From assembly GCF_036588685.1 (NCBI RefSeq), contig NC_086378.1:29241578-29305577 (forward strand): a DNA stretch of 64,000 nucleotides, written 5' to 3'. The stretch is from Mytilus trossulus (Eukaryota > Mollusca > Bivalvia > Mytilida > Mytilidae). A program made the position numbers and the translations under genes. Shown here piece by piece: positions 34,666 through 46,468 of the stretch; the first letter of the stretch is position 1; every line of letters begins with the position of its first letter. The notes below the pieces were generated by a model. It was given only the letters and a program-made list of their open reading frames with translations. It made no database searches and was not told the DNA's origin.

Positions 34666-35435
34666 ATGAAAGCCACACTTGCCGTTGTCGCCGTCTTGGG
34701 TCTTTTTGCCCTAAACTGTGTTAGTGCTGATGGTTACGGCAATGGAGGTGAATACATGAAAGGTGGCTGGTCCGGGTATGGTAACCAAGGATACGGAATG
34801 GGAGGTTACCAAGGATATGGCAAATCAGGTGGTTACCATGGATACTCCGGATATGGAAAGAAGGGAGGCTACGTTGACGAAATCACACACTACCAACCGC
34901 TCCCAGTTTATGGAGGCGCTATGGCTGGTCCATATGCTGGTGGATATGGTGGAGATTTGGCCGGTGGTATTGGCGGAGGGATGGACGGTGGTCTGTTCGG
35001 ACAAGGTGGAGGCCTTCGTAAGTTCTTGTTTTTATCGATGATATATTAGTGTATATATGTTTTATGATAGACTCTTACTTGAATTGCGATCTGTCTCTGT
35101 GGCACTTATACAACATCTTCTTATTTGTATCTATGTAATATCTTTAAAAATTTATTCACATAGACAATTATAACTTCAATTTCTTAATCTTCTAACGTTT
35201 CAAGGCATCTATCTTTCTTGTGCGGCAAAATTATACTCGGTATTTTAAGATATCGAAAACTACCTATTAATTGTCAGTAGGTAAGGCCCCTTCATTTTGG
35301 GAAATATAATGACCTTTTTTGATTTGATTTGAAAAGTGAATGTTAAATTGTAAAATTTTCTTTATTTCAGTGATGTTTTTCGTCTTGCTTCTTCTTTTGA
35401 GCAACAACAATGGCAATGGTTTATTCGGTCGTTGA
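34666..35435 (+). CDS. GY-rich secreted protein, copy 2
   Basis: Coding exons 34666-35017 and 35371-35435, giving 138 residues. The first exon is preceded by TTTCAG and begins A-ATG, as in every copy; the open frame runs 12 bp further up but only through the intron. Signal peptide MKATLAVVAVLGLFALNCVS-A; the body is as in copy 1 with a five-residue insertion EYMKG after GYGNGG, shared only with copy 4 (GYMKG). The tail differs slightly: LLLLLSNNNGNGLFGR, with stop TGA instead of TAA. Exon 3 ends at 35446 (CATAAT/GTAAGTATC) and a 3'UTR exon starts at 35958. Role as for copy 1: structural secreted protein by composition, exact function unknown. Confidence 0.88.
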
Positions 35436-35957
35436 TTTTGCATAATGTAAGTATCATTAACATACCGATTATCATAGATTTTTGGTAGTTTTGTTTAATC
35501 TTGATTCAGTTTTTGGTGTAATTATGATCATGGTTATCATTGTTATTATTTGTATAGGTATTAAATGATGAAGAAAAAAATGAAATTGTGCGTTACAAAA
35601 TAATAAGAAGGTATCAGAGATAAATGCATGTGTCTCTTTTATTTTTCCATACGTATATCTATTTTTATTTGAACCTTGACTGTTGGGTCTCTTTGACATT
35701 TAGCAAACTTCTCGAATCATTGTTAAACACTAACCACAATAAATTAAAACTGGACAAAAAATGCCGTACGGTGACCAGTAGTTGTCAGTTTCTGAGTTAT
35801 TTGGTCTCTTGTGGAGAGTTGTCTCATTGGCAATCATACCACTTCTCCCTTTTTTTAAATGAAAATATTTCAAGTCTAATACAGAGATATGATATATATG
35901 CTCCTTTAAGTTTGTGTTTCATATTTTTTTTTAATTGAATGAGTTATATTATTTCAG

Positions 35958-36157
35958 TGTAGTGTAAGATGAGATGTCAGTAATGATAGAAACTAGAAGA
36001 ATTAAGAAACCTGTGATTTCTTGAAAAGCACAAAAAGATCGTGTGAACTGTAGTGCATTAAAAAGGAGAAACAGATGTGTATTGTTACATTTCTGATAAA
36101 AATTGTAATATTCTATGCATTGTAATTGTAAAACAAATGTGATAAACGAAAAATAAA
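35958..36157 (+). other. 3' UTR exon and polyadenylation signal, copy 2
   Basis: Acceptor TTATTTCAG at 35957, then TGTAGTGTAAGATG, common to copies 2-5; AATAAA at 36152-36157. The intron 35447-35957 contains a common dispersed repeat (TGGAGAGTTGTCTCATTGGC, about 35813). Confidence 0.7.
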
Positions 36158-36967
36158 ACTTTAAAATATTAATTTTGCTAGTTTATTATTGCACTGCCAA
36201 AGTGCGTTGACATATTACACTGAAGCTTTCCAAACACTAGTTTTATTTGCAATTGGAAATTTCATGTACTCATTACACAGTTTTGCATGATTTCGTTTGT
36301 GCCTTCAAAGATTGCATCTTTCAGATGTCAAAACGAAGTTGCAATAAACAAATGATTCCCTTTAATATTACACAGGTATCTATTGACCATTGACGAGTAG
36401 ATAGGTTTTGCAAATGATTAAAAGGTGACATATAAGGATACAAGGTCTGCAATACATACAGCACAATTTAGACAGCAATTCTCCTTTTTCTGAATAAGTA
36501 AAAAACTGTTTGCATGTTTATTGGTGTTTTTGTCTATACTATGGCGGCCAGCTTTTATTAATGAGAAAGCCACACATGAATAGACGATGAAGAATTCTTA
36601 GACGCAGAACACTCCTAGTTGTTTTGAGTCTACATGTATATCATTTGACCAGTAACCAATGCTGCTCTAAACAGAAATGGTGGTCAAAATACATTTGTTT
36701 CTTGAAATATGAATAATAGATATAGAAAATGTCTAGAAAGTATTATCCAAGGGAAGTTGTATGCATATATTGGTGATTTGAATCTGTTCAAAGTTTTGAT
36801 TTTATTACCCTATATACCACTTTAACTCATATTCTAATGAAAAATGAATGCAAACGTTATTATACTGGCGTTTAAACATACATAATGATAATATATACAT
36901 GATATATGTTAAAACTCTTTTAGGTCATTTTTAGTAGCAACTAACAAAAAAACTATGTTAATTGGAA

Positions 36968-37690
36968 ATATTTTGATACTGTAACTGCACTTGAACTTTT
37001 TTTTGATAGAATTTTCGTTCGATTTTGATATTCTGTATATCGTTAAGTTATTGGAATTCCAAAGGAAACTAAGTGTGCACCACTTATTGCGGACCTTTTT
37101 CTGTATTGTCTTGAGTTACAAAAGAGGGAGGGACCAAAGATACCAGAGGGACAGTCAAACTTATAAATCGAAAATAAACTGACAATGTCATGGCTAAAAA
37201 TGAATAAGACAAACAGACAAACAATAGTACACATGACACAACATAGAATACTAAAAATTAAGCAACACGAATCCCACCAAAAACTAGGGGTGATCTTTGG
37301 TGCTTCGGAAAGGTAAGAAGATCCTGCTCCACATGCGGCACCCGTTGTGTTGCTTATGTGATAACAAATCCGTTAAAAAGTCTAATTTGGTAGGTCACAT
37401 TCATGAAAGGAAAGGTAATTGTAGTTACGACGTAAGGAACATATTCGATATTACTTGTGAAACGGTTATTCCATAACGGTCAACCAACTCGTGACGGCTG
37501 CCGTAAAATTTACAATTCATGACTGAAATCACCAAAGACCCTTAGAAACAACATATGATACTAAAATTAAATAATACTTTCAGATGTTGATATGTTAATA
37601 ATGACGACCTCAGTATGTACACTCAAGAAGTTAAGCCTGTTGAATTAATTTTAGATAAAGTTAATACTAAAATATAAAATAAAAAATCAA
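36968..37690 (+). pseudogene. Reverse-transcriptase debris after copy 2
   Basis: Fragments such as LSVHHLLRTFFCIVLSYK and, after an inserted repeat, LQFMTEITKDP and SMYTQEVKPVELILDKVNT correspond to the RT remnant after copy 1. Many stops and frameshifts. Confidence 0.5.
37125..37370 (-). repeat. Dispersed repeat inside RT debris
   Basis: AGATACCAGAGGGACAGTCA ... AAGCAACACGAATCCCACCA ... GGTGCTTCGGAAAGGTAAG, the same family as 22111-22355. It interrupts the RT remnant between 'SYK' and 'NLQFM'. Confidence 0.7.
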
Positions 37691-39030
37691 GTCAATAACG
37701 ATTGCATATTTTAAGATAAATAATGGTTTAATAAAAAGGAGCAAAATTCACATGTTTTTATGATATGCATTGCATAATCATAACAATAGATATATAAATT
37801 AGGCCGCTGTTATTGTGTGAATGGTTTTATACTAGTAATTTATGATGACTTTTATAGCTTTCTGTTCGGTATGAGCCAAGGCTCGGTGTTAACGGTTATC
37901 CTTTGAAATATAATTCTTTACTTTTACTATAATGACTTGGATCGGCAGTTTCTCACTGGCACTCATTCCAAATCTTATATCTATAAACAGGTTGTCCAGG
38001 AGATAATTAAAAGCTTCAATCAATTTTTCGCATTTCCAGTAAGTGAATTAGCATACTTTCCTTTTTGTGACAGAAAGAGGCTTTCAACGAGTTACAGCAA
38101 ATAGATTTGCAATTTGTTTTTACAAAAGACCATTTAATTAATTATGAAAAAAAATTGTATCGTAGAGAGCAAAAATATCACAGCTATCATCAAACCATCA
38201 AATCTAAAATCTCTAAAGAATTTTTAACGCTTTAAGACTAATTAGAACAATTATTTTCATAAGATTTATTACAATAAAATAGTAACAAGTTCTCTGATGG
38301 TAGTTAAAAGCGGCATTAACATACATAGTCTAGTAATATAACACTTAAATACTATATGTGGAGATGAAACGGAATTTAAATGGTTGTTTGTGTAATTAAG
38401 GTCAGGAGTAAATAGTCGGGACTTTCAAATGTCCGGAAGAAGATGCTTTAAACTGGGCAATGACAGTGATAAACTTGTCTTCAATTTGACCCTCTGTGTA
38501 GCGTAGACCTGAATGTAAACAAATTAACATTTTCGTTTTTTCGAGAACATCTGAGGAGTATATTCGTCACACCTCGTAGCATTACATTGTTAGATGCATT
38601 GTCTGTCGATTAATACAAACTGCTTAGTGAGTAATTAAAGTTGTTTTTTTGTTCTAGAAATTAGTATATCATGGAACTATTATTAACTTTAGAATTGTTT
38701 TCAAAATTTAATTTACGAATCTAAAATGCATTCAGAATTTTATTCATATTATTGTCTAAAAACTTTTAATAGATTTTTCACGTGACCTGATGACACTGTT
38801 CCTAATCTTTCGAAGAAATAGAACGATAGTATGGTCCTTTCCATATTTAAAACTATACGTTTTACAGTCTCAAGTGGAGGAGCACAATTTTTTCTATATT
38901 GACGTCTGATGCATAGTTAAAAAAAATAAAAATCTGTAGTTCATTTATGTACGAAAAATAGGTGGTAATGTATTATCAAAATATGGAGTTCATTGGCTAT
39001 GGTTAGTAGAATCATTGAATATACTAGATA

Positions 39031-39466
39031 AGGTGTCAGACCACCGGTAAACAAAAACCCTTTCTGTTTACTCAAATTTTCCATTTTTCACGGCTTTCTT
39101 AATATTTTACATTAAGTGTAACTGCTTAGAAACCAGGTATACCATGAATTGTACATATATCACCTTTTTACATGCCAATTTTCAACCCATGTTTAAAATA
39201 TCCTAAGAAAGAATTGCCTTTGGTAAAATAACAGCATCAGAAATAACCCCTGGTTTTCTGGAAATCTTAAATTAGTATACTATGTAGCTCATTAATCGCT
39301 TTGGCTCAAAAATGTCTAAACTATTTCTCTTTCACCAAAAGTTTCATTTCTACAATTTTTTTAATTAATTAAAGAAACTAATGACATCAAACGCACTATT
39401 TTGTATTAGTTAGGCCTATTTGACATACTTTTTGAATAGGGGGGAGTTATTGGTGGTCTGACACCT
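39031..39466. mobile_element. TIR element (AGGTGTCAGACCACC), copy in unit 3
   Basis: Ends are inverted copies of AGGTGTCAGACCACC, flanked by TA (39029-39030 and 39467-39468). Without it the flank reads ACTAGATA-AGCTAATAAAAT, like the uninterrupted ACTAGATAAAGTAATAAAAT at 56960 in unit 5. 436 bp, noncoding, Tc1/mariner-like target choice. Confidence 0.78.
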
Positions 39467-41271
39467 TAAGCTAATAAAATCAATTACTCTATCTATATTT
39501 TCTAATCTAAGGATGTATTCTTCAGACGTTTTAGTCTCGTTGAAATCTCGTTCTAGAATTATTTTGAACACATGTGATATATAACAGGGCAATATCCATG
39601 AATTTTAAAAAGAATGTTATAATCAAACTAGATTATGTGATTTTACCAGAAACATGATCTTATGTCATTTTTTTTCTTTTCAAATTTCTTAGATATGTAT
39701 TTCTTACGAATTGATTTTCCTCTAAGTTCAGTATTTTTGTGATTTTACTTTTTATAATCATTTATAACAAAAAAAGCGTAATAATATGCATTTTGTTCCT
39801 ACAATAAAGAAGAATAAAAAAGTGACAGCAGGGTGAATGTGACACGTAAAAGCATCAGAATATGATAACACTTTCTTCTAATAACACCTACATGTAATTC
39901 TTAAGTTAAATTTATTCAGCTTCATCTTTATTGAAAAATTTAAAAAAAAGTTTATTTTAGATTTACGATTTTTTTCACGATAATCGTCCAAAAATGTGTA
40001 AAAATTTATGAAAATTGGGAAATGATAAAAATTGGGTACATCAAAGGGCTCTTGCAAAAGAGAAGTGCACCACTATATATTTTTTTCTTCGCTAATTGTT
40101 TTTTTTTCTTCAGTATTATATAAACCTTAAAATAAGGTTAAGAAACAAAGCTTAATTCTAGAAATCGTTGGCTCGTCAGGTGTGTACATCCTTAAGAAAT
40201 CCTTTTGTGATTTTCAGGTTTTACAATACTAGAAAATATAGTCTATGATGACTAAAGGCTGTAGTAATACGTAATATTGGCTAGCAAATAAAGTTTTATC
40301 AAAATCCTTAAAAATACAATAGGTTGAATATTTAGTAATTTGCTTTGAAATTTCATTTTGTGTTTTAAATATAAATAAAGCATAAATAGATTATACGTGT
40401 TTACATATGAAGAATAATGAACCAAAGCATAAAGATTAAATGGGAATAAAAAAGGGCAATATATCAACTAATAGGCTAAAAGTAATAAAGACAAGATTAA
40501 AATGACATACAATATATATTTAAAAAAGGGAGACAAATGAAATTAAAAAATAAAGAGAAATATTACATTAAAAATAAAGACAAAAATGACATTAAAAACA
40601 TAGAGAAAAATTATTTTAAAAATAAAGTGAAAAGTTACATTCAATATATATATAAAACATAGAAAAAAATGACATTGCAAAAAAAGAAAGAGAAAAATGA
40701 CTTTCAATATATTTCAAAATAAATAAATAAAAATACACTAAGAATAAAGGAAAGAGAAAATGACATAAATATTTAATAAAAGGTATGAAAAGATATATAA
40801 GAAATAAAGTTCCACTACCAAGACTTTCGTCCATGTTTATCAACAATTTGTACTAAATATTGAGAATTTTCACTCACTTAAAATCATTCCAGTAATGTAA
40901 AACGGTTTGTGCCTTTTAACCTCGTTCGTTGTTGTTATGCATGATGCCTATTTTTGTGGTAGTGTTATTAAGATATCAATTTTCTCATCAACCCGGATTT
41001 TTTTCTCTCGATCGATTTATGAATTTTTAACAGCGGTATACTACTGTTGCCTTTATAATGCTAAATATGCTTAGTATTAGATAAAAACAAATAGATATAT
41101 TGAGTCATTTGTTTTTAATATTTTAATCGTTTCTTAAATTAAAAAAAATATGTATAAAACATGTACAGCACATTTTGATAAAATATGCAAAGTAGATCGT
41201 TATAAAACAGCATATTCATTAAGAATGGTTTCTATAATCAGTAAATCTGCCTTTTTTTATTGAAGAATTTA

Positions 41272-42082
41272 CATGTCGACACTATATGTTATCGAAAAAA
41301 GTAAAATCACAAAAATACTGAACTCAGAGGTAAATCAATTTGGAAAGTCCATAATCACATGGCAAAATCAAAAAACAAAACGCATCAAAAACGAATGGAC
41401 AAGAACTGTCATATTCCTGACTTGGTACAGGCATTTTCAAATGTAGAAAATGGTGGATTAAACCTGGTTCTATAGCGCTAACCCTCTCACTTTAATAACA
41501 GTCTCATCAAATTCCGTTACATTTACATGATGCGTTAAATAAACAGTCACAATCAATAAAATAGTCAAAATATGGGAACATCAGTCATCATCGTATAACA
41601 ATTTAACAGGACACAACAACATCTACTATCTACGAACACATGGATTGATTTGAGTGTCTGACGTCAGAAAAATTATATACGTCACATAAATTTGTCGTTC
41701 AATGTGCATACAATAGTTGTCAAAAGTACCTGGATTATAAACAATTTTAAATTTTACTTAGGCAATGAGCGCAGACAGGGTTAAAAAATCAAAAGTATGT
41801 AAGAATAAATTAGTCCAAAAGTTATACATAGAATTTATGAGAATCCAAAACTTTTAAAAGGAACAATTTAACAGGACACAAAAACCTATCCACGAACACA
41901 TGGATCTACTTGAGTGTCCGACGTCAGAATGACCAGACAGACATCAATATGGAAGTTTATCTGTAACCTTATGTGTCTATAACGGAACTTGTAATTATGA
42001 GCACACATTGCGTATTAATACTGTGTATATATAGACCAGAATGTTTCTTTGTTTTACCACTGCGTTACCACCCAGCAAACAT
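41272..42082 (+). promoter_or_regulatory. Promoter of GY-rich copy 3, split by an insertion
   Basis: The conserved block starts at ACATGTCGACACTATATGTT (41269-), is cut after TATCGA (41295) and resumes at ATGACCAGACAGACATCAAT (41929). TATATATA at 42026-42033; exon 1 ends CCCAGCAAACAT at 42082. The TAATTA element is altered (GTAATTATGAGCAC). The core 150 bp next to the gene is intact, so the gene may still be active, but any upstream element is moved about 630 bp away. Confidence 0.75.
41296..41927. mobile_element. ~630-bp insertion in copy 3 promoter
   Basis: Starts AAAAAGTAAAATCACAAAAA and includes CTGAACTCAGAGG, GGAAAGTCC and CATATTCCTGACTTGGTACA. The same phrases recur at 52120-52370 and 56575-56760, so this is a dispersed family. 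A phrase (AACACATGGATTGATTTGAG and 'TCTGACGTCAGA') occurs twice inside, near 41635 and 41895. Absent at this place in copies 1, 2, 4 and 5. Confidence 0.75.
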
Positions 42083-42575
42083 GTAAGTCCACTACAGTTT
42101 TGTAAATAACAACTAAAAAAAACTTAATCATAAATAAAAAAAAAAATCTTCAATATTTTTTGGAAAAATAAAAATAAATAATCATTCAAATATTTACATA
42201 AAATTTCAATTTACGATTAAAACCAAAACTCAAGGTCGATCTATTTATTTTTTAATATTTAGATATTGTATTTTTAGAATTAAAAAAGTGTAAACAAGTT
42301 CTGCAAAACAATCCTCGGGCTATGCAACGACATGAAATGTGTCATGATATCATTGATGTTAATTTTATTCATTTTATTAATCCCTACACAATAAATAAAA
42401 AGAGAGATTGAGAAGGCGGTTTTGTTATATTTCATGTTGCAATAAAAAAATATTTGTACTTTATATTGGGAAAAATTAACACATTCTTTCCAAATTTATT
42501 ATAAAAATGTTAGAATTATCCTTTGTATGTCATTTCATTGGATGATATAGTCAATCTTTCTATTATAATTTCAGA

Positions 42576-43324
42576 ATGAAAGCCACACTTGCCGTTGTCG
42601 CCGTCTTGGGTCTTTTTGCCCTTAACTGTGTTAGTGCTGATGGTTACGGAAATGGAGGTGGATGGTCCGGGTATGGTAATCAAGGATACGAAATGGGAGG
42701 TTACCAAGGATATGGCAAATCAGGTGGTTACCATGGATACTCCGGATATGGAAAGAAGGGAGGCTACGTTGACGAAATCACACACTACCAACCGCTCCCA
42801 GTTTATGGAGGCGCTATGGCTGGTCCATATGCCGTTGGATATGGTGGAGATATGGCCGGTGGTATTGGCGGAGGGATGGACGGTGGTTTGTTCGGACAAG
42901 GAGGAGGTCTTCGTAAGTTCTGATTTTCATCTATGATATAAAACTTTCACGATAACCTCTTACTTTGAATGCGACCTGTCTCACTGGCACTTATATAACA
43001 TCTTCTTATTTCTATCTATGTAACATCTATAAAAATTGATTCACATAGACAATTGAATTTGAATTTGAATTTCTTGATCTTCTAAAGTTTAATGGCCTAT
43101 ATCTTTCTTGCCCTGCAAAACTATACTAGTTATTTTAAGATATCGAAAACTACATATGAATTGTCATTAGTTAAGGGCCCAGCATTTTGGAAATACAATG
43201 ATCGTATTTAATTTGATTTGAAAAGTGAATGTTACATTGAAAAATTTTCTTTATTTCAGTGATGTTTTTCGTCTTGCTTCTTCTTTTGAACAACAACAAT
43301 GGCAATGGTTTATTCGGTCGTTAA
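42576..43324 (+). CDS. GY-rich secreted protein, copy 3
   Basis: Coding exons 42576-42912 and 43260-43324, giving 133 residues. Signal peptide identical to copy 2. The body lacks the five-residue MKG insertion; it differs by GYEMGGY (Glu for Gly), YAVGYGGDMAGG and otherwise matches copy 4 closely. Tail LLLLLNNNNGNGLFGR, stop TAA. Exon 3 ends at 43335 and the 3'UTR exon starts at 43804. The charged change in the otherwise Gly-only position (YGMGG to YEMGG) and Gly-to-Val are the only non-conservative differences in the body. Function as for copy 1. Confidence 0.88.
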
Positions 43325-43803
43325 TTTTGCATAATGTAAGTATCATTAACATACAGATTATTGATGACTTTTGTAGTTGTTTATTTTTTAAATCTTTAGT
43401 CATTTATTCGTGTAATTATGATTATGGTTATAATTGTAATAGTTTGTAAAGGTATAAAATGAGAAAATGATATATATTGTCCGTTAAAAAAAGAGAGAAA
43501 ATAATAAGAATATTACTTTCACTCGTATACCTTTTTGACATTTACCAAACCTTTCGAATTATTGTCAAACTCTAACCACAATAAACACTCAAACTCGACA
43601 AACAATGCCGTACGGTGACCTATAGTTGTTAATTTCTGTGTTATTTGGTTTCTTGTGGAGAGTCGTCTCATTGGCAATCATACCGCATCTTCTTTTTTTA
43701 AATGAAAATATTTCAAGTCTAATACAGTGAAAAAATATGTATGCTCCTTTAAGTTTGGGTTTCATATGTTTTTTTCGTAATTGAATGTATTGTATTATTT
43801 CAG

Positions 43804-44001
43804 TGTAGTGTAAGATTTCAGTAATGAAAGAAACTAGAAGAACGAAGACACCAGTGATTTGTTGAGAAGCACATAAAGATCGTGTGAACTGTAGTGCATT
43901 AAAATGAACACACAATGAAACTGTTCCAACTCTGATAAAAATTGTAAAATGCTATGCATTGTAATTGTAAAAAATGTAATACTTAGTAAACGAAAAATAA
44001 A
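43804..44001 (+). other. 3' UTR exon and polyadenylation signal, copy 3
   Basis: Acceptor TTATTTCAG, then TGTAGTGTAAGATTTCAG; AATAAA at 43996-44001. A dispersed repeat (GAGTCGTCTCATTGGCAATC, about 43661) sits in the intron before it. Confidence 0.7.
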
Positions 44002-44715
44002 ACTTAAATATTAATTTTGCTAATTTATTGTTGCACTGCCAAAGAGCGTTGACATATTACACTGAAGCTTTCCAAACACTAGTTTTACTAGCATTCGGGA
44101 ATTTCATGTGCTCTTTACACAGTTATTTTTTATGTCCAAGAAGCAGATAATATTTAGTGATTCGTCGAATTTCGTTTGCGCCTTGAAAGCTGTCGGATGT
44201 CAAAACGAAGTTGCAATTAAAAAAATGATACTCTCTATATTGCACAGGTATCTTTTAACCATTCACGAGTAGATAGTTTTTGCAAATGATTAAAGATGAC
44301 ATTAGGCAACAAAGTCAGCAATACATAAAGCACAATTAAGACAACAGTTCACATTTTTCTAAATAAACAGAAGACTGTCTGCATGTTTATTGGTCTTTTT
44401 GCCTATACTATGGCGGCCAGTTTTAACTATGAGAAAGCCACAGATGAATAGACGATAAAGAATTCTTAGAAGCAGAACACTCCTAGATGACTTGGGTCTA
44501 TATGTATATCATATGACCAGTAGCCAATGCTCGTCTAAACAGAAACGGTTGTTAAAATACATTTGTGTTTCTTGAAATATGAATAATAGATAAAGAAAAT
44601 TTCAAGAAAGTATAATCCAAGATAAATTACATGATAAATAAATATTGGTGATTTGAATCTGTTCAAAGTTTTGTTTTTCCTACCATATAGTATATACCAT
44701 AAGATCGTTTTCAAT

Positions 44716-45060
44716 TGGACATGCTTTGATACTATAACTGCCCATGAAAATGTTTGTTCGATTTTGAGATTCCGTATATCGTTAAGTTATTGGAATTCCA
44801 TTGGAAACTGTGTCCTACGTATTGCGGACCTGTTTCTGTATTGTCATGAGTTACAATTTATGATTGAATTCACCAAAGACCCACCGAAACAACTTCTGAT
44901 ACCAAACTTAAATAATATTTTCAGATATTGAGATTTTATATCAGCTCTCAATAATGACGAACTCAGTATGTACACCCAAGAAATGTGTTCAACACACTTT
45001 GAATAAAGCTAATACTAAAAAATAAAATAAAAAAATCCAGTCATTAAGGATTGCATATAT
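44716..45060 (+). pseudogene. Reverse-transcriptase debris after copy 3
   Basis: Reads LRIADLFLYCHELQFMIEFTKDPP and LNNIFRY-stop-DFISALNNDELSMYTQE, the best-preserved version of the 'ADLFLYC ... FRYxDDI' region in the array; the catalytic Asp pair is lost here (stop then DFI). Confidence 0.6.
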
Positions 45061-45164
45061 TGGTATTAATATTGATTCACTCATAGGATCTTTGCATTGG
45101 AAATAAATACATATATTTTAATCAGTTGTAAGCATGATACGGATTATGTTCCTCTCATATAAAT

Positions 45165-45925
45165 TATGAACTCCAGATATCGCACCAGTCATTGTAGCAC
45201 AGCCAGCATAGCCCTGTTCCCTCGTCAAGCCAAAACCTAAATCCTGTCCAAGATTGTGCAAAACTACATTACAAAGGGTTTCTGCGACAGTTCTCTCAAC
45301 TTCTGCAAACCCTAAAAAATCTTCATTAACCTCGTACCGATCTCTCTCCTTACCGACGTTTCTTACACAAATTGAAAACTGTGCCTTTACCGCAACATCT
45401 GTAGTCTCGGCGACCATCAAACTGAAAAGTTCAGACTCTCCACAATGATCTCTGATAGCATACCGGATTTCTATTTTATATAAATGAATAAATTCGTTCT
45501 GAACTTTGGCGATAAATATTTGTGCTGTGCAGTCGACAAATGTACTATGTCCTAATCTGATAACTACATTGATTACTGACATTAAGCAAGCTCGGTTTCT
45601 CTGAACTTTTTCCTGGTAGACTTTACTGATGCTCTCTGTGACTGGGATACTCTTTCCTTTGACTGTCATCAAAAACTTTTCACTCCTCTCTAGGGACAAT
45701 TGATGTCTTTCAGATTTTGAATGTTTTTCTAGTGCACCTCGTTTGTCTTCTGTAGCATTTGTCCAATCTCTAAAGCCAATAGTTACGAATTCTGAATGTG
45801 TTTCTGAGCCAGCAACCGGAAATGCAATACAACAGGCACAGAATACACTGTCATTTGATGGCAAATAACGTAACCATGCATGGCCGTTTTTTCTTCTGCC
45901 TGCTGTCCTTATTGTTCACAGGATA
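45165..45925 (-). pseudogene. hAT-like (ZMYM1/DUF4371-type) transposase fragment
   Basis: An open minus-strand frame reads from about RRKNGHAWLRYLPSNDSVFC (TTF-type zinc-finger start) through RDWTNATEDKRGALEKHSKS and VAETTDVAVKAQFSICVRNV to EQGYAGCATMTGAISGV. This is the order of a hAT transposase of the ZMYM1-like group. The two places that usually hold catalytic Asp (aDETTD and GYDGA) both have Ala here. The frame then runs into array-flank sequence (CAGTTGTAAGCATGATACGG, also at 25660) and ends at 45118, so the 3' half is missing. Inactive remnant; the lack of internal stops suggests either recent arrival or chance. Confidence 0.7.
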
Positions 45926-46388
45926 TTCATATTTATTGTCCGGTTCCCATTTATGATCCAAAACTTGGAGGTAGGGCCAATTTGCCGGGGATTTTTTTCA
46001 CAGTAGGGCCAATTTTAGAAAGTGCCGACAGAATAAAATTACTATAAAAACAAGAAACAAACTGTTTTTTTATCAATATCTCGATTTACATATATAATGA
46101 TACGTGTAATCAATAGTTAACTTAACCCTAAAAAAGGATGAAAGTCCAATATGCGGATTTTCGGGTGTTTTTAGGTGAAAAAAACAGGGAATCCCCCCAG
46201 ATGGACATTTCAAACCAAAAAAAAAGTTATGCTTTTTATGACTGTTGTTATTCAAACTACTTTTTCCCTAAAAAATGAAATTGGTTTAGTGTGTCCTTAT
46301 AACATAAAAAACAACTTTTTAAAGAAAAAAATGTAAAATCGATAAATTGTACTGATAAAGCTTTTTAATAAGAGAATTAATGATAAGC

Positions 46389-46468
46389 ATCGCCGTAGCT
46401 CCATCAGCAGAGCACAGAACTACTAATAATGACGGTTTTGACGAAAGGGTTCGAATTTCGGTACGAAT
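46389..46468 (+). other. tRNA-like stretch
   Basis: TAGCTCCATCAGCAGAGCAC resembles a tRNA D-arm (A box) and AAGGGTTCGAATTTCGGTAC a T-arm (B box), about 45 bp apart. The acceptor stem does not pair well, so it is more likely a tRNA pseudogene or SINE head than a working tRNA. Confidence 0.35.

Larger units (their letters stand above)
36158..41271. other. Spacer between GY-rich copies 2 and 3
   Basis: No intact gene. Holds unit 2's downstream flank with RT debris (36968-37130, 37505-37690) split by a dispersed repeat (37125-37370), the start of unit 3's upstream flank (about 38230 on: GGAGATGAAACGG, AAATAGTCGGGACTT), a TIR element (39031-39466), a stretch shared only with unit 4 (39480-40230), and A-rich GACAT-AAAATAAAGAGAAAA runs (40490-40800). 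Confidence 0.65.

Noticed and set aside
45254-45448. Plus-strand open frame in the transposase fragment
   Set aside because: Shadow of the minus-strand hAT-like frame, which has recognisable motifs.
46389-46468. Functional tRNA gene
   Set aside because: A- and B-box-like sequences are present but the acceptor stem does not pair and the anticodon arm is unclear.
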